From contig JBGTBQ010000005.1 in assembly GCA_041749275.1 (NCBI GenBank), positions 1 to 13,439 on the forward strand: a stretch of DNA of 13,439 bases, in the 5' to 3' direction. Source of the stretch: JBGTBQ01 sp041749275. Lineage in GTDB: Bacteria > Acidobacteriota > Blastocatellia > Pyrinomonadales > Pyrinomonadaceae. A program made the translations under genes and the position numbers. Shown in pieces: positions 7,080 to 13,439 of the stretch. The notes beneath the pieces are model-generated. The model searched no databases. It saw only the letters and a list, made by a program, of their open reading frames with translations, and was not told the DNA's origin. Numbering within the stretch: position 1 is the stretch's first letter; each line of letters starts with the position of its first letter.

Positions 7080-7555
7080 TCGCCCGGCGTCCGATACGCT
7101 AATGATTGATGCGGACGCTCGTGATTGTAAAACTCCAGATAGCGGGTTAACCCGCTGCGCGCGGCGCGTGGGCCAGCATAATCGTGGAGATAAACCTCTT
7201 CATATTTCACCGTCCGCCAGAGCCTTTCGGTGAAGATGTTATCCAGCGCACGCCCTTTGCCATCCATACTGATTTTGACTCCCGCCGCTTCCAAGCGCGC
7301 AATGTATTGCGGGCTGGTGAAATGACTGCCTTGATCCGAACGACGCAGCAGCGCCAATGCTTTCTCTTGCAGCAGTGGTGTGGGACCCCCTGCGTGGCGG
7401 GGTTCTAGGTCATCACCCGCGCGATGCAATCTGAGCATCTTTTTGACAAAAGTGGCGCCGCCGCCAAAAAGATTGGCGATTTCAGCGATGGTATGTTCGC
7501 CCTGCTCGACTGCGGCAACAACACGTGCTCTTAGTTCTTTGGGATATGGCAACAT
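7058..7555 (-). pseudogene. Chimeric transposase relic: IS630-type HTH joined in frame to IS3-type DDE C terminus
   Basis: This 165-residue open frame joins two transposase families. Residues 1 to about 70 (LPYPKELRARVVAAVEQGE, then LEPRHAGGPTPLLQEKALALL) are the helix-turn-helix start of an IS630-type protein. From RSDQGSHFTSP (about 72) to the end the sequence is the C-terminal half of an IS3-family integrase core: Asp74 and Glu110 are spaced D-35-E, followed by RLWRTVKYEEVY and FYNHERPHQSL. The first catalytic Asp and all preceding core sequence are missing, so the protein cannot be an active transposase. The junction is near nucleotides 7340-7345. The reading frame is open across it, which suggests deletion or recombination between two nested or adjacent elements. 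It could still express a DNA-binding peptide, but I infer a pseudogene. Confidence 0.85.
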
Positions 7556-7648
7556 CTCGCCAATGATACTTCAAAGTCGCGCGCATTTGAAAACCGCTGT
7601 ATTGTTCAGAATAATGCAGGGGCGTCAAAGACAATTGACTTGCACACC

Positions 7649-8218
7649 CTATGGTTTTCGGTCTAACTCACGTTTGAGCCAAGATTTGGCGTAACGCAGG
7701 TCTCTGTTCACGGTCGAGTTCGACACGCCGAGGGCCTTCGCTATCTCGGCTATTTCCCGCCCCCCGTAGTAGCGCAGCATGAACACCTCGTGCGACGTGG
7801 CGTCGTCATCCTTGAGCCTACTTAGTGCATCCTCGAGATCGAGATGCTCTTCAATGTTGGCGTTGATCGCTAGTTGCAAGTTTTCAATGTTCACCATAAC
7901 GGGGTCCCCGCCGCGTTTGATCCGTTTCCTAGCTTTGAGATCGTCGAGCAGGATACGCTGCATGACTTGTGCGGCAACCCCATAAAACTGACGCCGGTTC
8001 TGCCATGTGGCGTGCTGGTCGCTTAGAACTTCATACGCCTCGTTAACCAGCGCCGTCGCTTGGAGGAGGTGTCCGGGCCGCTCGCGGAGCATCTTGCGGG
8101 CGGCTATTCTGCGCAACTCATCGTAGACGAGCCGGAATACTTCTTCGCCGGAGGCGGCATTGCCCTGCTGCCACTCCTGTAGCAGTAAGGTGATTCGCAT
8201 TTTCGATTCATCTCCCAT
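7649..8218 (-). CDS. ECF-like RNA polymerase sigma factor, TIGR02999 type
   Basis: The 189-residue product matches the ECF-like sigma factors of the TIGR02999 (sigma-70 ECF-like) group. Region 2 spans about residues 5-95, with the recognisable stretches VYDELRRIAARKMLRERPGHLLQ and NRRQFYGVAAQVMQRIL. A short linker follows (DDLKARKRIKRGG). Region 4 is at about 130-185, with the helix-turn-helix REIAEIAKALGVSNSTVNRDL. It has no anti-sigma fusion, TM segment or extra C-terminal domain. The ATG at 8218 has GGGAG about 12 nt upstream. Met7 is an alternative, with GGGAGA 10 nt before it. It is divergent from the first caspase gene across 196 nt, so it may control that operon and perhaps itself. No anti-sigma factor gene is visible nearby. 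In this group, control is often by transcription or phosphorylation rather than by a classical anti-sigma factor. The stop is close to the IS relic, but the gene looks complete. Confidence 0.9.
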   Translation of the reverse strand: MGDESKMRITLLLQEWQQGNAASGEEVFRLVYDELRRIAARKMLRERPGHLLQATALVNEAYEVLSDQHATWQNRRQFYGVAAQVMQRILLDDLKARKRIKRGGDPVMVNIENLQLAINANIEEHLDLEDALSRLKDDDATSHEVFMLRYYGGREIAEIAKALGVSNSTVNRDLRYAKSWLKRELDRKP

Positions 8219-8341
8219 GGAGGCAATCTCCCAAGTCAGGTGTTTAGCCGATATTTAGAAACCGAGCTTAATCTTGCCTTAATCCGTCAATCGCTGACAA
8301 TAATTTCGGGGAATGTCGCGTTAGACCATGAAGGAGAGAGC

Positions 8342-8370
8342 TTGCTTTTCAAAACGGATTAGCTTATGAC
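8342..8370 (+). promoter_or_regulatory. Possible promoter for the caspase operon in the divergent intergenic region
   Basis: TTGCTT and TATGAC are separated by 17 nt, about 45 nt before the caspase ATG at 8415. The match to a housekeeping consensus is modest. If the divergent sigma factor drives this operon, the real motif may differ. The region 8219-8414 otherwise holds only the AGGAGA ribosome binding site at 8402-8407. Confidence 0.25.
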
Positions 8371-8414
8371 AGAAGAACGCTTCCGTTGTCGAAGCTCTCA
8401 CAGGAGACACACAG

Positions 8415-10232
8415 ATGAAGTGGTTGGCTTGTTTGATAAACCTGTCACTGATCTTGGGGCAGCCGTTGATGGCGAAGTCCCAAGACAGGGGCGGCGATGT
8501 ACGCCTACGCGTCAGGGACGAGAGGGGCCAGCAACAAGCGAACGAGACGCAGATTTATGCGAACAGCTACGCCCTCCTGATCGGCAATACCAAATATCAA
8601 GATCGTGCATGGAACGACCTGCCCGACGTGGATGACGACCTCGCGGCAGTCAGGGAAGTGTTGGAGAGCCGACACGGCTTCAAGGTCGAGGTCGCGTTGA
8701 ACCAGAACCGCGACGCGCTGCTGAGGGTGATTGACCAGTTCATCAGCAGGTACGGGCAGCGGTCTGCCAACCGCCTGCTGATCTATTATTCGGGGCACGG
8801 CTACACGGCGCTACTGCCGGACGAGCGCAAGATGGGCTACCTCGTGCTGCCCGACGCGCCCGCCATGCCCGACGAAGAAAGAGCCTTGAAGACGCCGCCG
8901 TCTGATGAAGAGTTTGAGCGTTTCCTGCCCGCCGCCATCACGATGGACGAGATCGAAACCTACGCGCGTCGCATCACGTCCAAACACGTCCTTTTTGTCT
9001 TCGACAGTTGTTTCTCCGGCACCGTGCTCTACAAAGACCTCGGCACAAGTGTGCCAACTCTGATTACGACTGAAGAGTTGAAACCCGTGCGTGCATATTT
9101 GACTGCCGGGAACGAGACACAGCGCGTACCTGTCTTCAGCAAGTTCCGCCGTAAATTCGTAGCGGGATTAAGGGGCGAGGCTGATACGAACGGTGACGGC
9201 TTCATCCTGAGCAGCGAGCTAGGGCGCTGGGTCAGCATCGAGGTCGAGAAGGACACGGGCCGCAGACAGACTCCCGTCTTCGGCAAGTCTGATCTCTTCC
9301 GCCGCGGCGACGTGGTCTTCGTCTCGCCCAAAGGTGCCGCGCCGTCTCCGGTCGTCGCGCCGGTGAGACGTGTCGAGGAAGTCGACCGGCTGAAAAATGC
9401 CGACGAGAGTTCAAAGAACGAAGCGCGGGAACGACCCAAGCGTGTATCCGGCCCAACATTTTCGCCGTCCGCCAGACGAACGGATGCGGTGAATAAGGCC
9501 ACCGATAATTATGACGTGGCGGCTGAAGCAGACCACTATGCGAAGGGCAACGCGTACCTAGAGAATGGAGAATACGACTCCGCGATCAGCGAATTCACAA
9601 AGGCGATTGCGCTTAATCCGAAAAACGCCGCTTCTCACAACCAACGTGGAGCCGCTTATAAAAATAAAGGGGCCACCGACTTGGCAATAAATGATCTGCT
9701 GAAGTCAGTCGAGTTGTCTCCTCGGTTTGATGTTTATTACACCAACCTCGCCCATCTTTACATAGAGAAGGGGGAGTACGATTTAGCTCTGGATAAGTAC
9801 ACTAGAGCGATGGAGATTAACCCGGAAAATCCGGTTGCTTACCGAGGGCGCGGTCACGTTTACCTCAGAAAACAACTACACGATTTAGCCATTGCCGAAC
9901 TGGACAAAGCAAATCGCATCGATCCCCGAAGTGCCGTCGGGTATCAATACCGTGGAGAGGCTTACTTCGGTAAGAGTGAGAGTGAAAAAGCACTCGCTGA
10001 TTTTACCCAAGCGATCATTTTAGACCCCAAATACTCGCAGGCTTACAACGCCCGCGGCGTCATCTACTACAACAAGCAGCAATACGATTTAGCGATTGCC
10101 GACTTCACCAAAGCCATTGAGCTTAATGCAAAATCCGCGACTGCCTACAAGAACCGTTCGTTCGTTTACGACGCCATCGGGCGGGCGGATTTGGCCGAGG
10201 CCGACAGGCAGACCTACGAAAAATTGAAGTGA
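8415..10232 (+). CDS. Exported caspase-family (C14) protease with seven C-terminal TPRs and an EF-hand-like loop
   Basis: This 605-residue protein starts with a likely signal peptide (MKWLACLINLSLILGQPLMA). The caspase fold spans about residues 45-310. The family start YALLIGNTKYQD is followed by catalytic His128 in YYSGHGY and Cys199 in FDSCFSG, so the His/Cys dyad is intact. Between catalytic core and tail, residues 257-268 (DTNGDGFILSSE) form a complete EF-hand-type calcium loop pattern. A charged linker rich in Arg, Lys and Glu (about 315-365) leads to TPRs from about 370 to the end, for example GNAYLENGEYDSAISEFTKAI, giving six full repeats and a partial seventh. The ribosome binding site AGGAGA is 7 nt before the ATG. 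It is the first gene of the plus-strand set and is divergent from the sigma-factor gene. An exported protease with a protein-binding tail is the family-based reading. The substrate is unknown. Confidence 0.9.
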   Translation: MKWLACLINLSLILGQPLMAKSQDRGGDVRLRVRDERGQQQANETQIYANSYALLIGNTKYQDRAWNDLPDVDDDLAAVREVLESRHGFKVEVALNQNRDALLRVIDQFISRYGQRSANRLLIYYSGHGYTALLPDERKMGYLVLPDAPAMPDEERALKTPPSDEEFERFLPAAITMDEIETYARRITSKHVLFVFDSCFSGTVLYKDLGTSVPTLITTEELKPVRAYLTAGNETQRVPVFSKFRRKFVAGLRGEADTNGDGFILSSELGRWVSIEVEKDTGRRQTPVFGKSDLFRRGDVVFVSPKGAAPSPVVAPVRRVEEVDRLKNADESSKNEARERPKRVSGPTFSPSARRTDAVNKATDNYDVAAEADHYAKGNAYLENGEYDSAISEFTKAIALNPKNAASHNQRGAAYKNKGATDLAINDLLKSVELSPRFDVYYTNLAHLYIEKGEYDLALDKYTRAMEINPENPVAYRGRGHVYLRKQLHDLAIAELDKANRIDPRSAVGYQYRGEAYFGKSESEKALADFTQAIILDPKYSQAYNARGVIYYNKQQYDLAIADFTKAIELNAKSATAYKNRSFVYDAIGRADLAEADRQTYEKLK

Positions 10233-10244
10233 ACGCAAACTACT

Positions 10245-10259
10245 TTGCGCCCGGCGCAA
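10245..10259. repeat. Short GC-rich palindrome just after the first caspase stop
   Basis: TTGCGCC and GGCGCAA flank a single C, 13 nt after the stop codon. It could form a 5-bp hairpin with a CCCGG loop, but only a very short T stretch follows. A weak terminator or pause site is possible. It may equally be chance. Confidence 0.25.
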
Positions 10260-10276
10260 TTCGATGATGGGAATAA

Positions 10277-10429
10277 AATCTATCGCGCAAGACGGGGAAA
10301 GAAGACATCCCCGTCAAGTACGATAAGGTGTGGTGCAAGGCTTTTATCAGCGAAGGTTTTGTCGGTGTCACGTTGAACGGCAGAAAGGGCTTCGTAGATT
10401 TGTACGGCAATGAGTATTTCAATTTGTAG
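10277..10429 (+). pseudogene. Relic of a WG-repeat protein (C-terminal end)
   Basis: The 215-nt gap between the first and second caspase genes contains an open stretch without a start codon. Its translation ends in recognisable WG-repeat sequence: KTGKEDIPVKYDKV, then ISEGFVGV, then NGRKGFVDLYGNE, a stop and the next ribosome binding site. WG repeats (NGKWGFID, then a GKE-IP-YD pattern) are beta-propeller-like repeats. Only about 1.5 repeats remain. The frame is closed upstream by a TAA at 10274-10276, and there is no nearby start. I infer the tail of a former WG-repeat gene, mostly deleted, rather than a functional small protein. It suggests that a fourth gene once stood in this operon, or that the second caspase gene was captured together with a neighbour's tail. 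Confidence 0.65.
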
Positions 10430-10446
10430 AAGGAGAGGTTGACAAA

Positions 10447-11958
10447 ATGAGGCGGAACAGACCAATCGCGCTGGCGTCGATCTGGCTTTTGTGTGTGTGC
10501 ACATTGTGCGTTGCGGGGCAGACGCCGGAACGCGGCGCGGGCGTCAGGCAACAGGAGGCGCGCGTGGGCGAAAAGCGTCTCGCCCTCGTCATCGGCAACG
10601 GCGCGTATCAGTACACCGCCTCGCTTGCTAATCCCGTCAACGATGCCGCGGATATTTCATCCGCCCTCAAGGAATTGGGCTTTGAAGTGATTTTTGGCGC
10701 GAATCAAACTCTGCCCCAAATGAGAAGACTGATGCGCGAGTTCGGCACCAAGCTCAGACAAAATGGCGGCGTCGGTCTGTTCTATTACGCCGGTCACGGC
10801 ATTCAGGCCGGCGGTCGGAACTTTATAATACCGGTCGAAGCGGACATCGCTTCCGAGGTGGAGACCGAAGATGTGGCGCTCGATGTCAATTCTGTATTAC
10901 AACAGATGGACGCGGCAAACAATGGCTTTAACATCGTGATATTGGACGCCTGTCGCAACAACCCATTTGCACGGTCTTGGAATCGCGACATCGCTTCGGG
11001 GGGCTTGGCTCAAATCAACGCGCCGAACGGAACATTGATTGAATATGCAACCTGTCCTAACTGTGTGGCAAGCGACGGAAGAGGCCGGAATGGCTTATAT
11101 ACGGAGGTTTTATTGAACCATATAAAACGCGCGGATGTGGATTTGATGCGGATGTTTCAAAACGTGAGGGCTGAAGTCAAGAAGAGATCGAACGGGACGC
11201 AAGTGCCTTGGGAGTCGAACTCCACGACCGGAGATTTCTATTTCTTCTCGACACAAACAAACAAAGCTTCATCGAGCAGCAGCGCGGCGAATCCGGCGCC
11301 GACGAGCGGCGCGGCTCCGTATGTAACTCCTAGTAATCTGGACGCGCCGCAGTATTTCGCTATTAGTCAGGCCTATATCAACCGGGGCGATCTTGATCGC
11401 GCTCTGGTTGAAATCAATAAGGCGCTTGAAATCTCACCCGCGTATGGGCAAGCCTATGTCCTTCGCGCCGGTATCTATCACCTTAAGAACCAGCACGACA
11501 AAGTGATCGCCGACTGCGGGAAGGCGATCGAGCTGAAGGTGGATAACGAATTCCCGTACGTCGTGCGCGGTTCATCCTACAACGTCATCGGAAAGCATGA
11601 GTTAGCGTTCGCGGACTTCAGCAAAGCGATTCAGATCAACCCGCAATCGGGTCTGGCTTATATCGGGCGCGGCACTTATCACGCGAACAAAAAAATGTAC
11701 GAGCGAGCTATCTCGGACTACACCCAAGGGATGAAGCTCGGATCGGTTGACGCGCAGAACTACTACAATCGCGGCACCGTCTACGCGCATACGAATGATT
11801 ACAATCGCGCGGTGGAGGATTTCAGCAAGGCGATTGAGCTTAATCCGCGGCTCGGGGTTGCATATCTCAATCGCGCAACCATCTACGAAAAGATGGGCCA
11901 CGCGGAGCGGGCGGCAGCGGATAAAAAGAAATATCTGGAAATTATGGGCATCCCATAA
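10447..11958 (+). CDS. Exported caspase-family (C14) protease with C-terminal TPRs, DACRNNPF subfamily
   Basis: This 503-residue protein has a signal peptide (basic MRRNR, hydrophobic IALASIWLLCVCTLCVA, cleavage near AGQ). A caspase domain follows (about 40-275): LALVIGNGAYQYTASLANPVNDA, then catalytic His117 in YYAGHGI and Cys169 in LDACRNNPF. This is the common bacterial DACRNNPF type and differs from the DSCFSG type of the flanking genes. The loop after the catalytic Cys reads YATCPNC, where related proteins usually have YATAPG. That gives a CxxC pair (Cys203 and Cys206), which could be redox-active or metal-binding. No EF-hand-like loop is present. A Ser/Ala-rich linker (about 275-295) leads to six TPRs from about residue 302. 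The AAGGAGAGG ribosome binding site is 8 nt before the ATG. Its distinct subfamily suggests the cluster was assembled from more than one source. Confidence 0.9.
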   Translation: MRRNRPIALASIWLLCVCTLCVAGQTPERGAGVRQQEARVGEKRLALVIGNGAYQYTASLANPVNDAADISSALKELGFEVIFGANQTLPQMRRLMREFGTKLRQNGGVGLFYYAGHGIQAGGRNFIIPVEADIASEVETEDVALDVNSVLQQMDAANNGFNIVILDACRNNPFARSWNRDIASGGLAQINAPNGTLIEYATCPNCVASDGRGRNGLYTEVLLNHIKRADVDLMRMFQNVRAEVKKRSNGTQVPWESNSTTGDFYFFSTQTNKASSSSSAANPAPTSGAAPYVTPSNLDAPQYFAISQAYINRGDLDRALVEINKALEISPAYGQAYVLRAGIYHLKNQHDKVIADCGKAIELKVDNEFPYVVRGSSYNVIGKHELAFADFSKAIQINPQSGLAYIGRGTYHANKKMYERAISDYTQGMKLGSVDAQNYYNRGTVYAHTNDYNRAVEDFSKAIELNPRLGVAYLNRATIYEKMGHAERAAADKKKYLEIMGIP

Positions 11959-11984
11959 GCCCTCATGCGGGTTAGTTCAGCGAC

Positions 11985-13346
11985 ATGAAAAAACACTCCG
12001 CCGTCACATGCAGAGCCTTCGCGGCGATCCTGTTTATTCTGATTTTCGGCAGAGGCTTGCCCGCCCAACAAGCACCGGGGCGCGGCGGCGGCGTCCGCGT
12101 AAAGACCGCAGCCGGGCAGACGAAGGAAGTCGTCCTTTATGAAGGTTCGTACGCGCTCGTCATCGGCAACAGCCGGTATGCAGACGGGTGGGACGCGCTC
12201 CCCGGAGTGACGAGCGACATCTCGGCGGTCAGGGACATTTTGGAGCGACACGGCTTCAAGGTCGAGGTGGCGGAGAATTTGAACAGCCGCCAGTTCGACG
12301 AGCGGATGAGACAATTCATTGACGCCTATGGCTACCAGCGGAACAACCGCCTGCTTGTTTACTTCGCCGGACACGGCCACACACTGACTTCAACAGGCGA
12401 TGAGCGTGAACTCGGCTACGTCGTGCCGACCGATGCGCCGCATCCGAGCCGGGATGAACTCAACTTCCGTCGCCGGGCCGTCAGCATGGACGCCATCCAG
12501 ACTTACGCTAAACAGATTCAAGCCAAACACGCGCTGTTTATCTTCGACAGTTGCTTTTCAGGCAAGCTCGTCTCGCGCAATGCGGTGACGGCGCCGCCCT
12601 TCATACAAGAGAGCGTTGCCTACGCGGTGCGGCAGTTCATCACGGCGGGCGCGGCGAATCAGATTGTGCCGGACGAAAGCATCTTCCGGCGGGCGCTGGT
12701 GCGCGGGTTGGAGGGCGAGGCCGACCGCAACCACGACAGTTACATGACGGGGACGGAGCTGGCTGTGTATTTGAAGGAGAAAGTGACGAACTACACCGAC
12801 CGCAGGCAGACGCCGCAATACGGCACGATTAACGACATCTACTTGGATCGCGGCGACTTCGTCTTCGGGATGCCGGTGCCAGTAGCGGCGACGGGGCCAA
12901 AGCCGTCGGCAGGCGCAGCAGAAACATTACTGAGCAGCTACCGGCGCTGGCTGAATTTGTACGACAGCAGCGATTACGCGACCGTCGTCCGCGAGGCCGA
13001 CGCCGAACTGTCACGCAACCCCAACAACGCGCTGGCCCTGCGCGCCCGCTCCGCTGCTTACTATCTACTCAACGAACCGGAGAAGGGCAAGCAAGATGTG
13101 GAGGCGGCAGCACGGTTACTAACGAGCGCCGGGAATGCTGAAGAACACGAGGCGCGGTGCTACGCCAAGTGGCGGTTGGGGCGGGCGGATGAGGCGGTGA
13201 GCGACTGCACGCGAGCAATCAGTCTTGATCTGCGCTACAAGTTTGCATATCTCAACCGCGGGAATGCTTACAAAGACAAGCGAGAGTACGACCGTGCAAT
13301 GGGTGCAATTAAAAGTGTGACGCAGTATCGCCATCATCAAGCCTGA
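11985..13346 (+). CDS. Exported caspase-family (C14) protease, TPR tail truncated by an IS
   Basis: The frame gives 453 residues. A signal peptide (MKKHSAVTCRAF, then AAILFILIFGRGLPA) precedes a caspase domain closely related to that of the first caspase: YALVIGNSRYADGWDALPG, RHGFKVEVAENLN, catalytic His130 in YFAGHGH and Cys190 in FDSCFSG. An EF-hand-like loop at 247-258 (DRNHDSYMTGTE) is degenerate compared with the first gene, since the usual Gly at position 6 is Ser. TPRs begin at about residue 315. The last TPR breaks off after KREYDRAM. The final 15 or so residues (GAIKSVTQYRHHQA) do not fit a TPR and come from the end of the invading element that begins near 13301. I therefore infer that the native protein had more repeats and that this copy is C-terminally truncated, though its protease domain is complete. 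It starts 26 nt after the second caspase stop with no clear ribosome binding site. Confidence 0.85.
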   Translation: MKKHSAVTCRAFAAILFILIFGRGLPAQQAPGRGGGVRVKTAAGQTKEVVLYEGSYALVIGNSRYADGWDALPGVTSDISAVRDILERHGFKVEVAENLNSRQFDERMRQFIDAYGYQRNNRLLVYFAGHGHTLTSTGDERELGYVVPTDAPHPSRDELNFRRRAVSMDAIQTYAKQIQAKHALFIFDSCFSGKLVSRNAVTAPPFIQESVAYAVRQFITAGAANQIVPDESIFRRALVRGLEGEADRNHDSYMTGTELAVYLKEKVTNYTDRRQTPQYGTINDIYLDRGDFVFGMPVPVAATGPKPSAGAAETLLSSYRRWLNLYDSSDYATVVREADAELSRNPNNALALRARSAAYYLLNEPEKGKQDVEAAARLLTSAGNAEEHEARCYAKWRLGRADEAVSDCTRAISLDLRYKFAYLNRGNAYKDKREYDRAMGAIKSVTQYRHHQA

Positions 13347-13439
13347 GATTGACGAACCCCTTGCCAGTATGATTGCCACTCGCCATTGGCTCGCGTCACT
13401 CGCAACGCCAACATCTTCTCGGCGTTCTCCGCTCGCCAC
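13301..13439 (-). mobile_element. Terminal part of an ISKra4-like insertion sequence
   Basis: The TPR reading frame of the third caspase ends abruptly at about 13300, and a short stretch beginning GGGTGCAATTAAAAGTG follows. On the minus strand beyond it lies a transposase C terminus, so this is the terminal region of an element that continues beyond the window. A 7-bp word, GTGCAAT, occurs at 13294-13300 and again at 13303-13309 across the boundary. The exact end cannot be fixed without the other terminus. Confidence 0.6.
13337..13439 (-). CDS. Transposase C terminus, ISKra4-family-like (partial, runs off the window)
   Basis: Reading the minus strand from the window edge, 33 residues precede a TGA stop at 13339-13337: WRAENAEKMLALRV, then ANGEWQSYWQ and a short basic tail. 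This is the characteristic end of ISKra4-family transposases, where a WxxxGAEAMLxLRA segment is followed by NGDWxxYW. It is too short for a firm assignment, but the pattern is distinctive and the frame is open to the edge. The rest of the gene lies outside the window. The reading opposes the caspase genes and is consistent with an insertion into the third caspase gene. Confidence 0.6.
   Translation of the reverse strand, partial: WRAENAEKMLALRVTRANGEWQSYWQGVRQSQA

Larger units (their letters stand above)
7045..7645 (-). mobile_element. Recombined IS remnant (IS630/IS3 mosaic)
   Basis: The chimeric transposase relic at 7058-7555 is flanked by short non-coding margins between the asn-like leader and the sigma-factor gene. 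A 7-bp inverted pair, GTCAATT (7046-7052) and AATTGAC (7633-7639), lies near both margins. It could be what is left of terminal repeats, but it is too short to be sure. The right margin comes within about 10 nt of the sigma-factor stop codon. No target-site duplication is evident. The boundaries are therefore approximate. Confidence 0.4.

Noticed and set aside
6811..7233. Plus-strand and minus-strand open frames in the asn-like leader
   Set aside because: They show no recognisable domain, poor codon pattern and overlap the palindromes and the IS relic, so no gene is called.
7615..7650. Loose similarity between the sequence beside the sigma-factor stop (reverse strand starts GGGTGTGCAA) and the IS end at 13301 (GGGTGCAATT)
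   Set aside because: Only scattered words match and gaps are needed. This is not enough to call a second copy of the same IS end.
8366..8635. Plus-strand open frame starting in the sigma/caspase intergenic region
   Set aside because: It overlaps the caspase start in another frame, has no close ribosome binding site and gives a low-complexity, Arg-rich translation.
8415..13346. CHAT protease or type III CRISPR craspase component
   Set aside because: No CRISPR repeats or Cas genes are present, the proteins carry signal peptides, and the protease domain precedes the TPRs, unlike TPR-CHAT.
13119..13439. Long minus-strand open frame opposite the end of the third caspase
   Set aside because: Its sequence has no family pattern, and it competes with the shorter frame ending at 13337 that does look like a transposase C terminus. 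Considered a shadow.

Overview
The window looks like an accessory region of a Gram-negative soil or sediment bacterium. Acidobacteriota, possibly Blastocatellia-like, is my best guess, at low to moderate confidence. The reasons are a TIGR02999-type ECF-like sigma factor, several exported caspase/TPR proteins, moderate-to-high GC, and three different IS remnants. No rRNA, tRNA or CRISPR array is visible.

Left block (about 1-6860, minus strand): a truncated IS630-family transposase (162-602) lies downstream of a compact gene set that reads right to left. In transcription order the set is a divergent asparagine-synthetase-like amidotransferase/ATP-pyrophosphatase (5390-6796), an N6-adenine DNA methyltransferase without a nuclease domain (3230-5293), a large exported/membrane-anchored TPR protein (886-3261) and a 74-residue unknown (656-880). 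The last three are tightly packed (32-nt overlap, then a 5-nt gap) and are probably co-transcribed. The asn-like gene is 96 nt upstream of the methyltransferase. Its leader carries two perfect palindromes.

Middle (about 7045-7648): a dead IS relic. Its open frame fuses an IS630-type helix-turn-helix to the C-terminal half of an IS3-type DDE domain, and a perfect 11-bp hairpin sits over the stop codon.

Right block (7649-13439): the sigma-factor gene (minus) is divergent from three plus-strand genes, each encoding a signal peptide, a caspase (C14) domain with the His/Cys dyad, and C-terminal TPRs. The first and third caspases are paralogues carrying an EF-hand-like loop. The middle one is of another subfamily. 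A WG-repeat relic lies between the first and second. The third caspase is cut inside a TPR by the end of an element whose reverse-strand frame ends like an ISKra4-family transposase.

Working picture: two modules separated by IS debris. One is a methyltransferase/TPR/amidotransferase-like cluster. The other is a putatively sigma-controlled set of exported caspase-TPR proteins. Both could be conflict, stress or signalling systems. No phenotype can be read from sequence alone, and a functional link between the modules is not shown.
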